DNA from: Zygnema cylindricum
Taxonomy: Eukaryota > Streptophyta > Zygnematophyceae > Zygnematales > Zygnemataceae
Reading direction: 5' to 3'
DNA: 64,000 nucleotides
Assembly (NCBI GenBank): GCA_037447655.1
Contig: JBBHKE010003393.1
Coordinates: 121,646 to 185,645, forward strand
Below, piece by piece: positions 10,833 through 22,582 of this stretch (the first letter of the stretch is position 1; the number at the start of each line of letters is the position of its first letter). A model generated the notes under the pieces. It searched no databases and had not been told where the DNA came from. It saw only the letters and a list, made by a program, of their open reading frames with translations. The position numbers were made by a program, and so were the translations under genes.

Positions 10833-10893
10833 CAGTGGCCCATCATAAGCAACTTCGCGAAACATAATTTACAGTTGTTATTTCTAATAAAGT
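10833..10893. repeat. Dispersed repeat, copy 2
   Basis: This is the partner of the repeat at 9796-9840. Similar sequence also continues downstream (TAATAAAGTGCTAA compared with TAATGAAGTGTTAA). Confidence 0.5.
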
Positions 10894-11291
10894 GCTAACT
10901 CTAATACTTTATTAGGTGTGCAAATTGGATTTTTTTTTTTAGTTTTGGTGCATTCACTTGTAATTGAAAGTGTAAATTCCATTAAGTTCGGGAAGTTCAA
11001 CTTGTTTGAGAGTTCGGAATCTAAGAGAAGGATTTTTTTAGGAAAAAATAAAAAAGAAAAGAAATGATAGAAATGAAAGAAAAGGAAAAAAAAAACAGTA
11101 ATTATGTTGGTCTGTACTTGTCTGCAAACCACGCTAGACACCTATCACTGTTAGTGTTGATTACCACCAATTAGATCCCAAAAAAATGTTATCAGCAAAT
11201 AAATAGTGTTATTTATAGAAGTGGACTACCAGTCGTCACATTTCTGTACACTAAATTAGTATTATACATTTTATATGCTATCTCCTTTTTG

Positions 11292-11296
<5 letters not shown>

Positions 11297-11336
<40 letters not shown>
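11297..11336. repeat. (CT)n microsatellite
   Basis: About 20 uninterrupted CT units. Confidence 0.95.
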
Positions 11337-11337
<1 letters not shown>

Positions 11338-11865
11338 CACTGTCTTGCTTGTTTGGAAGGTCAATAGGGCTCTGACTGGTGTCTCTCTGTCCCCCCCTTC
11401 CCCCCCGCCACCCTATAATTTTGGTCTTAGTTACCTTTTCTTACCAGTTATTTTTGCTTCCTTTACCTTCCTTTTCATTTTCCTATTTTCCCCTTTATTT
11501 TACATAGCAAGTTAAAGATAGCAAACCAAAAATCAATGCATATCAATCAGTATTCCGTAGTACTGTTTACATGCCCTTAAGTGAAATTAGTTTATAATGG
11601 TATACAATTGGGATACAGGACGTCCCACATGACAAAGAAACGGCAATAACATATTTTAAGAGCCTACCTTATCAGGTAAACCTTCAAAACTTTCTCTTTT
11701 TTTTCATGTATGTCTTTATTTTATGTCTTTATTCCTTTTATCCACACACTTTTACATAACTACACCGCGCATCGTAATTAGAGTAATGAAAAAATTAGAG
11801 TAAAAAAAGAGAAAAAAATAATTAGAGTAATTTACTCTAATTTATGTGATAGAACTGTCCAAATA

Positions 11866-14800
11866 TTATCCCAGGACCGGTAAGAAGAAACTCATCAAGC
11901 TTCTTATTCCACTGTTGGGGCCTGTTTCAAACCATGAAGAGATTTAATCAGCCGGCATACCTTACTCTCCTCTCATTCCTCCACAAACCTTTCGGTTGCC
12001 GCATGAAGATCTCCTCTTCCAATTCTCAATGCAAAAAGGCTGTTTTGATGTCCATTTGGTGCACTTCTATGTCTTCCGCTGCTGCGAGGGTGAAAAGCAT
12101 GCGGACGGAGGGAAATCTGACCATTAGGGCAAAGGTTTCCTCGTAGTCAATTTCCTCCTTTTGTGTAAATCCCTTTGCCACTAATCTGGCCTTATAGCGC
12201 TCGATTCTATTATCTGGGTTCAGTTTTAATTTAAAAACCCACTTACAACCGATTGGTTTTCGGTTAGGTGGACAATCCACCAGCTCCCAAGTATCGGCTG
12301 CCATGGTTCAGGCCATCTCCTCATTAATGGGTGTCTTCCACCGATTTTTTTCTGGCCAAGTCATCGCCTCTCCATAAGTTTGAGGTTCATCTTGATGAGA
12401 TAGTTTAGTTACCTTGTTATTAACCTGTTTTTCTTGTAGTTTTTTGCTACTTCTCCTTCCCCCCTCAAAATCTGAGGCCGAAATAGATGGTTCTCGTGGA
12501 TTCTTTCGAACAAACTCGGCTTCTCCCCTATCCCTTGATTCCGAATCAATTTCCACCACGTCTTCCGCTTCGGGTAGAGTTGTCACTGGAGTTTCCACAG
12601 CCGAGTCCTTTTCGGTCTGATTTGTATCTGCAAGAATGTCATCTTCTCTAAAACCCGGATAGTTAGGGAGCTCAAAGTCATCGGAATTTTCTGACTCAAA
12701 TCTGATTTTTACTGACTTTGTATATTTGAAGGGATCCACAGACTTTCCTTCATCCATAACTACTAGATGCTTTTGATATATTATATCTTCTCTTTTTAGA
12801 TCATAAACTCTATATCCTTTAACATCCTCATTATATCCTAATAAGTATCCCGGTTTTCCTTTAGGATCTAGCTTCCAATTAGACCGATTTTATCTAGACT
12901 GAATACTTGACTGCCGAAAACCTTTAGGTGAGATATGTTTGGTTTCCGGCCTGTCCATCTCTCATAAGGTGTTTGATCTTTCATAGCTTAAGTAAGAACT
13001 CTATTTTTGAGGTAGTTAGCATAGTTCATTGCTTCTACCCAAAACCTTTTTCCTATCTTCTTATCTGGCAACATACTTCTAGCACTATCACTTAGTGTTC
13101 AATTTATCGTTTCAGCTACCCCATTCTATTCCGGGTTTTCTGGAACTATCTTTTGGTGTTAGACCCCATCTTCCCTCAGAAAATCCTCAAACTACTTAGA
13201 AGTATACTCTCCACCATTGTCACTCCTTATTCTCTTGATTGGAGTTTCATGGAGTTTTTCGCTCCATGCTTTATATTGTCTAAAATAATCCTGAGCTTTG
13301 GACTTTTTTTTCAAAAAATACACTCGAGAATACCGAGACCAATCATCAGTGATAGTCATCATAAATCTCTTCCCCCTCGGTGAGGGCACTTATGTTGGTC
13401 CCCAAATATACGTGTTTACTAGATCTAGAATTTTTTCTCCCTTATAGGTGGCTGTTTTAGGAAAGGGTAATCTGTGTGTTTTACCTTGAGCACATCCACT
13501 ACAATCACTTATATTATCATTCTCACTGAACCTAATCTCTTCCAACACTCCCATCTTTTTCATCTCTCTTAACTTGTCTAGATTCACATGCCCAAGCCTC
13601 TTATGCCACATCATAATATCATGAACACCAGCATAATATAGTTTCTTCTTTTCATTACTTAAAACCAGCCTAAAGATCTCATGGCTACCTTTCTCAGTAA
13701 TGAAATAGACATCCTCCTCAAAACTAGCAGTAAAGACTCCTTCCCTAGTGCTAGTAAAAAAAACCCTTATCATCTAATATAGATGTAGAGATGAGGTTTT
13801 TGTTCAGCTCCGGAATACACAATAAATTGGAGAATGTTACTATGGATGTCTTTCTTTCTACTAACACTTCCAAATCTACTGATCCTACAAGAGTAGTGGT
13901 GACTATCCTCCCATCCCGTACTCTATCTCTACGGTGGGAATATTTCTTATCTTAGTGAACAGGTGCCTATCTTTACACATGTGCATGGAGGCACTTGAAT
14001 CTATAATCCAGCCTGCTTCACCTTTCAATCCACCGTCAGCACATTTCTGCTTACGTGGAATTTCGACCTCGTTTTTCGCCTCCAACTCCTCATCCAAAAG
14101 AAGCTCATCGTCCTCGTCCTCGGATTAAGCCTCATGTACCTGTTTCACAAGGGCCTTTTTCTTTTCTCTTGAGGTACCACCGGTCTGCCCCTCCTTTAAC
14201 CGAAGCTCGGTTAGCTTAGTGCACTCTACCATATAGTGCCCCGGTTTCTTACAAAAATGTCATAAACCTTTAGGAGCCCTTGGCACGAACTCGTCGGCCT
14301 GATTTTTCTGCTCCTTTCCCCTATTGATTCCGACCGCTTTCCAGAAATCCATTTTCCTCCAATCGGTTGAAATTGCCAAGGCTTGGCCACTCATTCCTCC
14401 CCGTCAGATCTCAATCGTATTCTCTGAAACGAGAATCATCCCTACCACTGATTCTATATCTATCTTGGGTCCGGCAAGTCTTGCACACGGTTGACTATGT
14501 TCTCGAACTCATCGGGTAACTTCATCAGTAAACAGTTAACCTTTTTTTTTTCACTAAAACTTTTTCCCGCACTCTCTAGCTCCATGAAGAGTGTTGCAAT
14601 CTCATTGCAAAAATCCAACATTTTCCCCCTTTTGTATACAAATTCATTAACTTTCAGATCAGCCAATTGTTGTTGCTGAAACGTACCGCTTCGGTACATC
14701 TATATGAGAGCCATCCACAGATCGGATGCCTTTTCTACCTGCAAATGAAGACATGCAAGTCGTTGAGTAAGATGGCGTAGGATGAAGTGCTTTGCCGCCA

Positions 14801-15157
14801 TATTGTTGAAATCCCAGGTTTGAGTATCATTCTTCTCGTTCCCGGAATAGGTGACATGAATGCCGAACTAGTTGCTATTGGTGTGGTCGCCTCCTTCTCC
14901 TTTCCTTTGTCCACCACTTCTCCTTCCTTTGTTTCCTCCATTGAAGGTGGATCCTCTTTCATGGTGAATCTGCTTCCTCCAAACCCTGGAGGGATTCCAA
15001 GACTTGATGGACGCACCAACCGTCCACTCACTATCCTCCAAAACCATTTTTCGCATAGAGCTCCTATCATCATACTTTCCTAGTATATGAAGCCATTTCC
15101 ATTAAAGATTGGTACCCTAGAGGGTGGGCCCATAACCTGATTTTCTGAGACCTCCAT
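11866..15157 (-). pseudogene. copia F gag-pol remnant
   Basis: Reading starts at ATG 15157-15155 inside the LTR and crosses the primer-binding site. Gag is recognisable to about 14460. The zinc knuckle (about 14260) has lost its first Cys to a TGA stop but keeps C-K-K-P-G-H-Y-M-V-E-C. The protease site reads DSSASMHMC in place of DSGASMHMC. Integrase has a good HHCC module (MWHKRLGHVN ... CSGCAQGK) and RSDNGGEYTS, but the first catalytic Asp is Tyr (VNTYIWGP). The linker includes DEGKSVDPFKYTKSVKIRF, and RT blocks [19 protein letters not shown] and HQMDIKTAFLH follow. Many stops and frameshifts make it non-functional. Confidence 0.88.
15124..15137 (-). promoter_or_regulatory. Primer-binding site of copia F
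   Basis: Read on the minus strand, GGTTATGGGCCCAC lies directly after the LTR end. It is the exact complement of the plant initiator tRNA-Met anticodon arm (GUGGGCCCAUAACC). It is also coding: with flanking bases it gives Q-V-M-G-P. Confidence 0.85.
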
Positions 15158-16194
15158 AAGTCCTCAGAGTGGACAGCTTCCAAGAAGCCTCTAGGATAAC
15201 TCTGACCCCTTTGTATTTCAGCAAAAACAACTGCCACCCTGACAGACAAAAAATCTGGCCACCTGTACCCTTGTGAAAGGAAGACTCCCTTGAGTCTATA
15301 GCAAAAATAATCTCTGAATTTGATCCCCTGAGCAGTAAGTTATGGAGGGTCAAAGTTAACCTTTTGTACAAAAGCTCTCTGGGAGAGAGGGTCCTATCTC
15401 CTAATTTTTCTAAGTCCTATCTCTCTCACAGACTCTATCTACTGATGTACGGAACCAATCAAGGTACAGTTCCGTACTCAAAAGTACAGCTGCCGGTTTA
15501 CTTTATGTAGGGACATTGTACAACATGGCCTAAACGTTGACACATGTCATATCCGGATTCGGTGCTATAATCTCCGGAGATTCCACGATCCAATGTAACT
15601 TCGCCACGCATCATCCGATGCGGCGATGGCCACAAACCGCCGAAATCTTATTCCGCGATCTTTGCGCTAATTCTGGCCGTCTGGTTAAATTCGAATTTAA
15701 TCATAGCCGTAATAAATACATGCGCGGTATTCGTTTCAATTAAGAAATAAATGCGCGGTATTGATTTCTTGTCCGTACCGCAATCTGTACTTATACATTA
15801 CCGGATCTATGTATCCCGTAAACAATTATAGTTAAATGATTTATCCTACGTATACATGTTTAAATAAATATCAAACTATGGACTACGTAACACTAGTCCT
15901 AGACTTAACGGCTATGGCTACCGGTTATCTAATGTTTGCCGGCCGGTAGGTTCAAGGATCAATTTCCTATGGCCGACACATTCCTTTTAGATAAATAAAC
16001 CCCTAACTAATAAAAATTTCCCGTAAACCTCTGGATAGCCTAGGTAGCCATGGCTCTAGCTCCCTCTCCAGTTTCTGAGTGACTACGACAAGTTTGAGAG
16101 TTGGAGAGAGAAGTTAGAGGTAGACTGCCTCGGCTTCTTTCTATATTTCTAATTAGACCTAGAAAATACTAAAAATGGACCATTAATTTCTACA
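15138..16194 (-). repeat. 5' LTR of copia F
   Basis: The 1057-nt LTR starts with TGTAGAAATTAATGGTCC at 16194 and ends ATGGAGGTCTCAGAAAATCA at 15157-15138. It belongs to the same subfamily as the LTRs at 5754-6809 and 44097-45145. The outer flank (16195 onward) is unrelated sequence. Confidence 0.88.
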
Positions 16195-16387
16195 CGCAGC
16201 GAACGCAACCTTGTACTCTCTTCCAAGTAATAAAGCCCAACCTTGTCTGTTAATGTTGTGTGCTTCTACTGTTGCTACGGGATGATCCTTGGTGTTTTCC
16301 GCTGTGCGTTGTGGTGTGCTATGTGCTGTATTGCCCCTTTTACACATTCCCTCTAGCTGTAAGGTATAATTCTATTTGTACCTTACT

Positions 16388-16632
16388 TGTTGTGGTCGCC
16401 ATCTTTAACTTGGAAATCTAGCAGATGGATGTGAAAATGACGTTTATTCATGGCGAATTGGATGAGGAATTATATATGGAGCAGCTTAAAGGGTTTAAGA
16501 CCATATGAACCCATACAAAGTGTGTAAGCTGTCCAAGACATAGTACAGACTAAAGAAATCTCCACGATTGTGGAACATCAAGATTTATGAATACCTAAAA
16601 AATTAAGGGTTTGTAAAAATAGAGTCAGATCA
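16388..16632 (+). pseudogene. Fragment of a third copia reverse transcriptase type
   Basis: A short plus-strand piece reads VVAIFNLEI, QMDVKMTFIHGELDEELYMEQ and then, in shifting frames with stops, KVCKL, LYGLKKSPR and NIKIHEYLK-like blocks. The order and motifs match copia RT around the conserved QMDVKTAFLHG motif. The sequence differs from elements A to D, so it represents another copia lineage. It runs directly into an LTR fragment at 16633. The sequence at 16195-16387 shows nothing I can assign. Confidence 0.75.
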
Positions 16633-17202
16633 CAAACCGCCAAGAATCTCTTCCGCGATCTCGGCTTTCTTTTCTGCCGTCCGATTGAATGCAAATTTCA
16701 ATTGTAGCCGTCATAAATGCTGGTGCGGTATTTGTTTCGTAAAAGAAACAAAATGCGCTGTACTTGTTTCTTGTCCATACCGAAATCCGTACGTTTACAT
16801 GACAAGATCTATGTAACCGTAAACATCCGCCGTTAAATGAATTTTCCTACGTGGTAACATATAAATAAATATCAAACCCAGTAGTATGTATCAAAACGTA
16901 TAAACTTAATGGCTAAAGCTACCAGCTACCGGCGCTTTGACCGTTAGCAGGTACCAGGATCAAATCCTGTCACCGACATACACCTTTTAGTAAATAAACC
17001 TTCCTATCTGTAAATTAACTAATCTATTTCCTTTAAACCTCTACATAGCCTGGGTAGCCATGGCTCTAGCTTCCTCTCCAACTTCTAAGTGACAACAACA
17101 AGTGTGGGAGTTGGAGAGAGAAGTTAGAGGCAGACTTCCTCGGCTTCTTTCTATATTCTAATTTAGACCTAGAAAATAATAAAATAACCATCGATTTCTA
17201 CA
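16633..17202 (-). repeat. Truncated 3' LTR of copia H
   Basis: This is the first 570 nt (minus-strand sense) of an A-type LTR, starting TGTAGAAATCGATGG at 17202 next to the polypurine tract TAAGGGGAG. The distal half is missing and is replaced by the copia RT fragment at the left. Confidence 0.82.
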
Positions 17203-18018
17203 CTCCCCTTATTTACTAGTCAATGTTTAAATTCAGACCACACTTCTCCCTGCAAAAAATAAGTTTAGGAGAAGGCACAAGTTTGGTCATCATATCTGCT
17301 ACCATCTCACAATCTGGTCGGTACTCTAAACTGATTATTTTGTTTTCTACTTTCTCTTTAACAAAGCTAAGTCTAATGTCCATGTGTTTAGCTTTAAAAT
17401 GATATTTAGGATTGGTAGAAATAGCAATTGCAGCCTGATTATCACAAAAAAAATTATGCACACTACTTTTAAGGTGACCAAGCTCACGAAGCAAAGACTT
17501 AACCCACATCAATTCTTTTACAGCAGAGCAAGAGGCCATATACTCAGCCTCCATGGTGGAGTGAGCAATAACCTTTTGCAGTTTGCTACTCCAACAGCAA
17601 GCCCATCACCCACATATAATACATATCCAGAAGTACATCTCCTCATCGAAGCATCACCATAACTAGCATCACTCCAAGTAGTGATGTCAGTATTCTCCCC
17701 ACCCAAATGCAACCATAGATCCCTAGTTCCTATCAGATATCTAAGGACTCTTTTAGCATCCTCCCAATCCTTCTTAGTGGTTGCATTTAGACTTCTACTC
17801 AGCACTCCTACAGCTGCAACTAAATCTCGCCGGGTACAATTCATAAAATAGATTAGGCTCCCCTCTACTTGCCTGTAAGGAATTGTCTGCATGAACTTCT
17901 GTTCTTCATGAGATAATTTCTCGTCTAAGACTATGACTCCTTCTTCCTTACTCCCCTCACTTCCCTTCTTTAACTCCATTGGAGTTGTACAACTATTAGC
18001 TTGATCCATCTGAAATTT
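17203..18018 (-). pseudogene. copia H: end of reverse transcriptase and RNase H
   Basis: The minus-strand reading shows NSCTTPMELKKGSEGS, FMQTIPYRQVEGSLIYFMN, TRRDLVAAVGVLSRSLNAT, YLIGTRDLWLHLGGE, TTWSDASYGDASMRR, then in a second frame MEAEYMASCSAVKELMW, FFCDNQAAIAI and the C-terminus FCREKCGLNLNID. This is the A-type copia RNase H region. One frameshift lies near 17560. It is truncated at about 18018, where unrelated sequence begins. It is a separate copy from element F because F has its own 5' LTR between them. Confidence 0.85.
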
Positions 18019-18052
18019 TCCAGCAGCATTAAGTTGGAGCATTAAGTAGGAG

Positions 18053-18455
18053 TCTGCAGAATCCGAAAAGGGCGGAAGGGGAAGTTGCAAAAAGAGTCGT
18101 GAGGTATTTGGTAGGAACTCGGAATCTTAAACTTGTCCTCAGAGGAGGAGAAGTCAAGCTGAAAACGTAGAGCGATGCGAGTTTTGGAGACATGCCTAGC
18201 AGGAAATCCACCACTGGATTTTTTATATGGATTGGAACCTCTAACCCCAGTCACCACTTTAAGAGCAAGCACATGGATATCAGACTGCATTTTGTCCGTG
18301 AAAATGTCCTTGCAAAGGTCATTAAAATATGTTATTTGCCAGATGAAAACATGGTTGCAGATATGCTAACTAAAGCTCTTTCCTGCACCTAAATTACAAT
18401 TTTGCAGAAAGCCTATTGGTCTAAGTGAGTAGCTAAGTCTTAAGCTTTAGGGGAG
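18053..18455 (+). pseudogene. B-type copia RNase H fragment with internal deletion
   Basis: The plus-strand reading shows the end of the copia RNase H region in the B lineage: LQNPKRAEGEVAKRVVRYL, SDASFGDMPSRKSTTGFFIW, then directly NPSHHFKSKHMDIRLHFVREN and LPDENMVADMLTKAL. The roughly 80 residues that lie between TGY/TGF and NPSHHF in element B are absent, so it is a deletion product. It ends with stops, a polypurine tract (TTTAGGGGAG) and the start of an LTR at 18456. Confidence 0.8.
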
Positions 18456-19031
18456 TGTTGTTTTTGAAAGCTTTGACTTCAGTATATACAAATGCGAGGG
18501 AAACCTAAGTTCTTAGAAACTTTTTGGTGTAGTTTGAAGTGTAATACATACCTTGAATAGTGTGACAGTAGAATGTTTTCTTAGGAGCATCTGTACGGTC
18601 ACATATACACGCGTCGACTTTTCAGACAGTGCAAGAAAAGTGGAATGGTCATGGCCACATGTCATCTATGGGAAGACTAAATTTGTCAGATCGGGCGGAT
18701 AGAAATAAAACCGAACATCAGGGAACACAAGTGGAAATGACAAATACTATACGTTGATTCATATCATATTAACCCCGAGAATTTTGAGAGGGACCACAGA
18801 TGACGAAGAGCTTTGTACGCTTCCCAGATAGTCGCACAAATTTACCAGAATAGGTTCGAAATATTTGAGGTTGCTGACTAAGCAAGCAACATTATGTGTT
18901 CGCGTCATATTGTAAATACCTGAATAGATTGTTTTTGTAGCGTAGCGCTTTAGGAAATATTGTTTTACTATTCACTTTTAGGCTAGTGGGAAATAGGTTT
19001 TTGGTAGTACACTAGTGTACCTTGTCGTACT
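18456..19031 (+). repeat. Start of a B-like LTR, then unassigned sequence
   Basis: TGTTGTTTTTGAAAGCTTTG at 18456 follows the polypurine tract and resembles the element B LTR start (TGTTGTTTTTAGAAAGC). Similarity becomes hard to see after about 60 bases. I see no other feature up to the solo LTR at 19032. Confidence 0.55.
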
Positions 19032-20079
19032 TGTAGAAATTAATTGTCCGTTTTAAGTATTTTCTAGGTCTTAATATAGAAAGAAGCCGAGGCAGTCTAC
19101 CTCTAACTTCTCTCTCCAACTCTCAAACTTGTCGCAGTCACTGAGAAATTGGAGAGGAAGCTAGAGCTATGACTATCAAGGCTATCCAAAGGTTTTTGGA
19201 AAATATAAATTGGTTTATTTACTAAAATTATAGGATTTATCCTACCTCCAGGATTTTATCGTGGTACCTGACGGACGGTAAGCTGCCGGTAGCCGGTAGC
19301 CTTATCCGTTAAGACAAGACTTAGTGTTACGCACTATAGGGTTTGATAGTTACTTAAATATTACCTTGTAGGATAATTATTTTAACTGAAACTGTTTACC
19401 GGATACATAGATCCAGTAATGTAAAAGTACGGTTTGCGGTACGGATAAGAAACGAATACCGCGCATTTGTTTATTTAGCGAAACAAATACCGCGCAGGTA
19501 TTTATTACGGCTACGATTAAATGTGAATTTAATTGGACGGTCGGAATTAAAGACAAGATCGCAAAAGAGTATTTCTGTGATTTTTGGTCATCGCCACATC
19601 GGATGACACGTGGCCGAATGACATTGGATCATGGCATCTTCGAGGATTAAGGGAGCCAATCAGGATATACCACGTGTCGACATTTAGGCCATGTCGTACA
19701 GTGTCCGTACAAAAAGTACACCTGCAGCTGTACTTTTGTGTACGGAAGTGAAATTTGATTAGTTCCATACATTAATAGATAGAGTCTGTGAGAGAGATAG
19801 GACTTAGAAAAATTAGGAGATAGGACCCTCTCTCCCAAAGAGCTTTTGTACAAAAGGTCAACTTTGACCCTGCATAACTTACTGGTCAAGTGAGCAAATT
19901 CAGAGATTCTTTTTGCTATCAACTCAGGGGAGTCTTGCCTTCACGAGGGTGCACGTGGTTAGAGTTTTTGTTTGCCTGGGTGGCAGTTGTTCTTACGGAA
20001 ACTCAAAGGGGTCAAGATTGTCCTAGAGGCTTCTTGGAAGTTGTTCACTCTGAGGACTTATGGAGGTCTCAAAGTTGCT
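19032..20079 (+). mobile_element. Solo LTR of A-type copia
   Basis: The 1048-nt LTR starts TGTAGAAATTAATTGTCC and ends with ATGGAGGTCTCAAAGTTGCT (20060-20079; terminal CA appears mutated to CT). No internal sequence is attached on either side. The flanking pentamers GTACT (19027-19031) and GTACA (20080-20084) fit a 5-bp target duplication with one change. It was probably formed by recombination between two LTRs. Confidence 0.82.
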
Positions 20080-20458
20080 GTACAATAGTACAATACTAGT
20101 ATTCATGGTACTTACGTGATTGGCTAATAAACAGTAGATTCTCTCTCGGAGTATAAAGATTAGGACTTGGAAATATTCTTGTATCTAGTTTTGGGGTAAA
20201 GGAAGCCTAAAGCAGTTTTTGGGAAACTTGCAGGTCCTGAATCTTATGGTCTACTTGGTCAATTTGGCTGTATTTTTGGGAGTTAATAGTGTGTATGCTG
20301 AGGTTCTTACGTGTTGAGTTTTGTGTTAATGGGATATGTGAGTCAGGATGTATAGTGTGGTAAAGTTCAATAAACTATGAGGTATTAGAGTGGTGAAATA
20401 AAGTGTTTTGTGATGACTTCTTGAAAAGATTCTGCTTAAGCTATGTCCACTTCTACTA

Positions 20459-21000
20459 CACCGCGCATCGTTATTAGTGTCAAGGTCACTTATTTGGGTT
20501 CTTAAAATTTTGATTTTTTTCCAAAAATAGTATACGTGATTTTAATTTTTTCTTGACGTTAATTGAGGTTCCGTACAAATTAGCGTACAGAACGAAAGTA
20601 CATTAATAAGTAAATAGTGTGGTGTACGGTCGATTTCAGACCGAACATAAATGTACCTTTTTAGTTGAAAATTTTACAAAAAATGAATTAAATCGGACGC
20701 GTTCGCATAGGAACGTGCGCTAAAAAAACAGGATTGGTCTGACATGTGAATAAGTCTGACATGTACGGATATTAAAATTTCACTACGGTGTACGATTTTT
20801 TATATTCTGTACGAATACATATAATAATGTATATAATCGTACAGAAAATTTTCCATTTTTGCTGTTCCAAATTAGCGTTAACACTGAAATTAGAATAAAC
20901 CTTTTTTTTTTTAATTTTCAAATTCTTAATTTAGCGTCAATGACGGTATATTTACTTACAACACTAATTTAAACTTTGACACTAATAACGATGCGCGGTG
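20459..21000. mobile_element. MITE family 1, complete copy
   Basis: The 542-bp element has termini CACCGCGCATCGTTATTAGTG and its reverse complement, extending about 26 bp, and is flanked by TA on both sides (20457-20458, 21001-21002). The interior is AT-rich with several GTAC-centred words and no coding capacity. A truncated inverted copy lies at 37106-37495. The TA duplication suggests mobilisation by a Tc1/mariner-type transposase. Confidence 0.85.
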
Positions 21001-21035
21001 TACTAGTGCTGCACCTCCACCTGCACTAGTTCTCA

Positions 21036-22575
21036 TAGAACGACAAACTTTGGTCAACCATGGTTAGAAATGGTTAAGTTTAAGTCAAAAATAGTCAAAG
21101 ATGGAAAACTATAACCATCATTGCTCCAACAAAGTGAGCGCAAATTGTCATAGAACAACAAAACTTTGGTCAACCATGGTTAGAAATGGTTAAGTTTAAG
21201 TCAAAAATAGTCCAAAGATGGAAAACTATAACCATCATTGCTCCAACAAAGTGAGCGCAAATTACAAAAAATGGCAAAGGGCAAGATGATTGCTCAACTT
21301 GGTCAACTTCACTTAGCCTAGTTATTTGGTAGACTTGGCTTTGGTTTGGAAAAGGTTCAAAGAAATGATTGAACCTATTTGAGAGAAATTGATGTGAAAA
21401 TTGTGTAAAATTGGTCAGGAATTGGTGTGAATTTTGTTCCGAGTAGATGTCAAATTAGTGTGAAATTCGGTCTGACATGCTTCAAAAAGTGGTGTTTACA
21501 TGGTTTGAAAGTGGTGCGAAATTGCGGGAAATCGGGTGCGAAATTGGTTGGGAATTGAAATTAAATTGGTCAAAAGTCGATTTGAAATCAATGTGAAATT
21601 GGTTTAGAATAAATGTAAAACTGGTGTGAAATTTGGTTAGGATTTTGTTCATAACTGGTTCATAACTGTTTTGTGAATTGGTTTGGAATTGATATGACAT
21701 TGATGTGAAATTGATGTGAGATTGGTGTAAAACTAGTGTGCAATCATTGGTGCGAAATTGATGGGAAACATTGTTAGGAAGTCGTTCGAAATTGGTTTGG
21801 AGTTGATGTAAAACAGGTGTGGAAGTGGTAGGAAATTAAAAAAGAACTTGATTTTTCTGTACTTGTAAATCCAGCGGTCGTAACATGTCGGATTGTCGAT
21901 AGTGAAGGGCTTTGGGGACGGTGGAGGGACAGTGGAGGGGGTCGGTTTCCCGACATTAGACCCCGTTTTTAAATTGGGAACTCCGATGCTTTTTATCTAC
22001 AATAGAGGAGTAAAGCGTCAAATAAATAACTAAATGAAGTAAATGCATGAGAAAACGGACAATAGAATGACTGACCAATGAAATACATAAGCAAGCATAG
22101 AAATGGACAAGAAAGTTTATAAAGAGGTTAGTAAATAAAAAAACGAACAAAATACCCATAGAAATGCAAGAAGAACAATAGTAAAAGAGACATAACTAAT
22201 ACTTGTATATAGTAGAAGTTGTAAATGATAGATGATACAAATTGTAGGACATAAAGTATGTAGGAAAATATATACTGTACACATTTCTGCCGCGATTTCA
22301 AAATCTCGTTCTTTGTCCTTTTCTTTACCGATTTTTTTTGTCTCATTCTTCATCCTCTCTCTCGCTTCATTTTGAAAAGATTCGTGATATAAAATAGACC
22401 CATTCTATTTCGATTTTAATCGTCCGCCGGAGCCGAAATATGTGCAAAAGGGCCCAAACACGTTTGGAAAATGGAGGGGGGAAGAGGTATGGGGGAGCGA
22501 GGGAGAGGGTGAGGGGGAAAAGGAGAGGTAAAGAGGCGGAGAAAGAGCCGGAGAGTGAGAGGGGGAGAGCGCTAT
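21036..22575 (+). repeat. Long non-coding repeat X, copy 1
   Basis: The copy starts with a 114-bp tandem duplication (21036-21149 repeated to about 21262; TTTGGTCAACCATGGTTAG core). Next is about 500 bases of degenerate GTGAAATTGGT units, then unique AT-rich DNA, and last a GA-rich run (22475-22575). The whole arrangement recurs inverted at about 30425-32325 inside the carboxypeptidase gene. I see no coding region or terminal repeats, so the class is unknown. Confidence 0.7.
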
Positions 22576-22582
22576 TGTTTTT

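Larger units (their letters stand above)
8869..11865. other. AT-rich intergenic stretch without recognisable genes
   Basis: Open frames here are short (119 codons or fewer, for example 9181-9540) and show no recognisable domain or codon pattern. Contents I can name are the ATTACAAAT-rich repeat at 9465-9665, a dispersed repeat pair at 9796/10833, a (CT)n run at 11297-11336, and a MITE-1-like end (CACCGCGCATCGTAATTAG) at about 11764. Confidence 0.6.
11866..16194 (-). mobile_element. copia element F, 3'-truncated
   Basis: This minus-strand element has a 5' LTR (15138-16194), a primer-binding site, gag, protease, integrase and the first half of reverse transcriptase. It stops abruptly at about 11866, just after the block equivalent to KKLDEFLTGLG of element A. 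The rest of reverse transcriptase, RNase H and the 3' LTR are missing. It is closely related to element A over its whole length. Confidence 0.88.
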
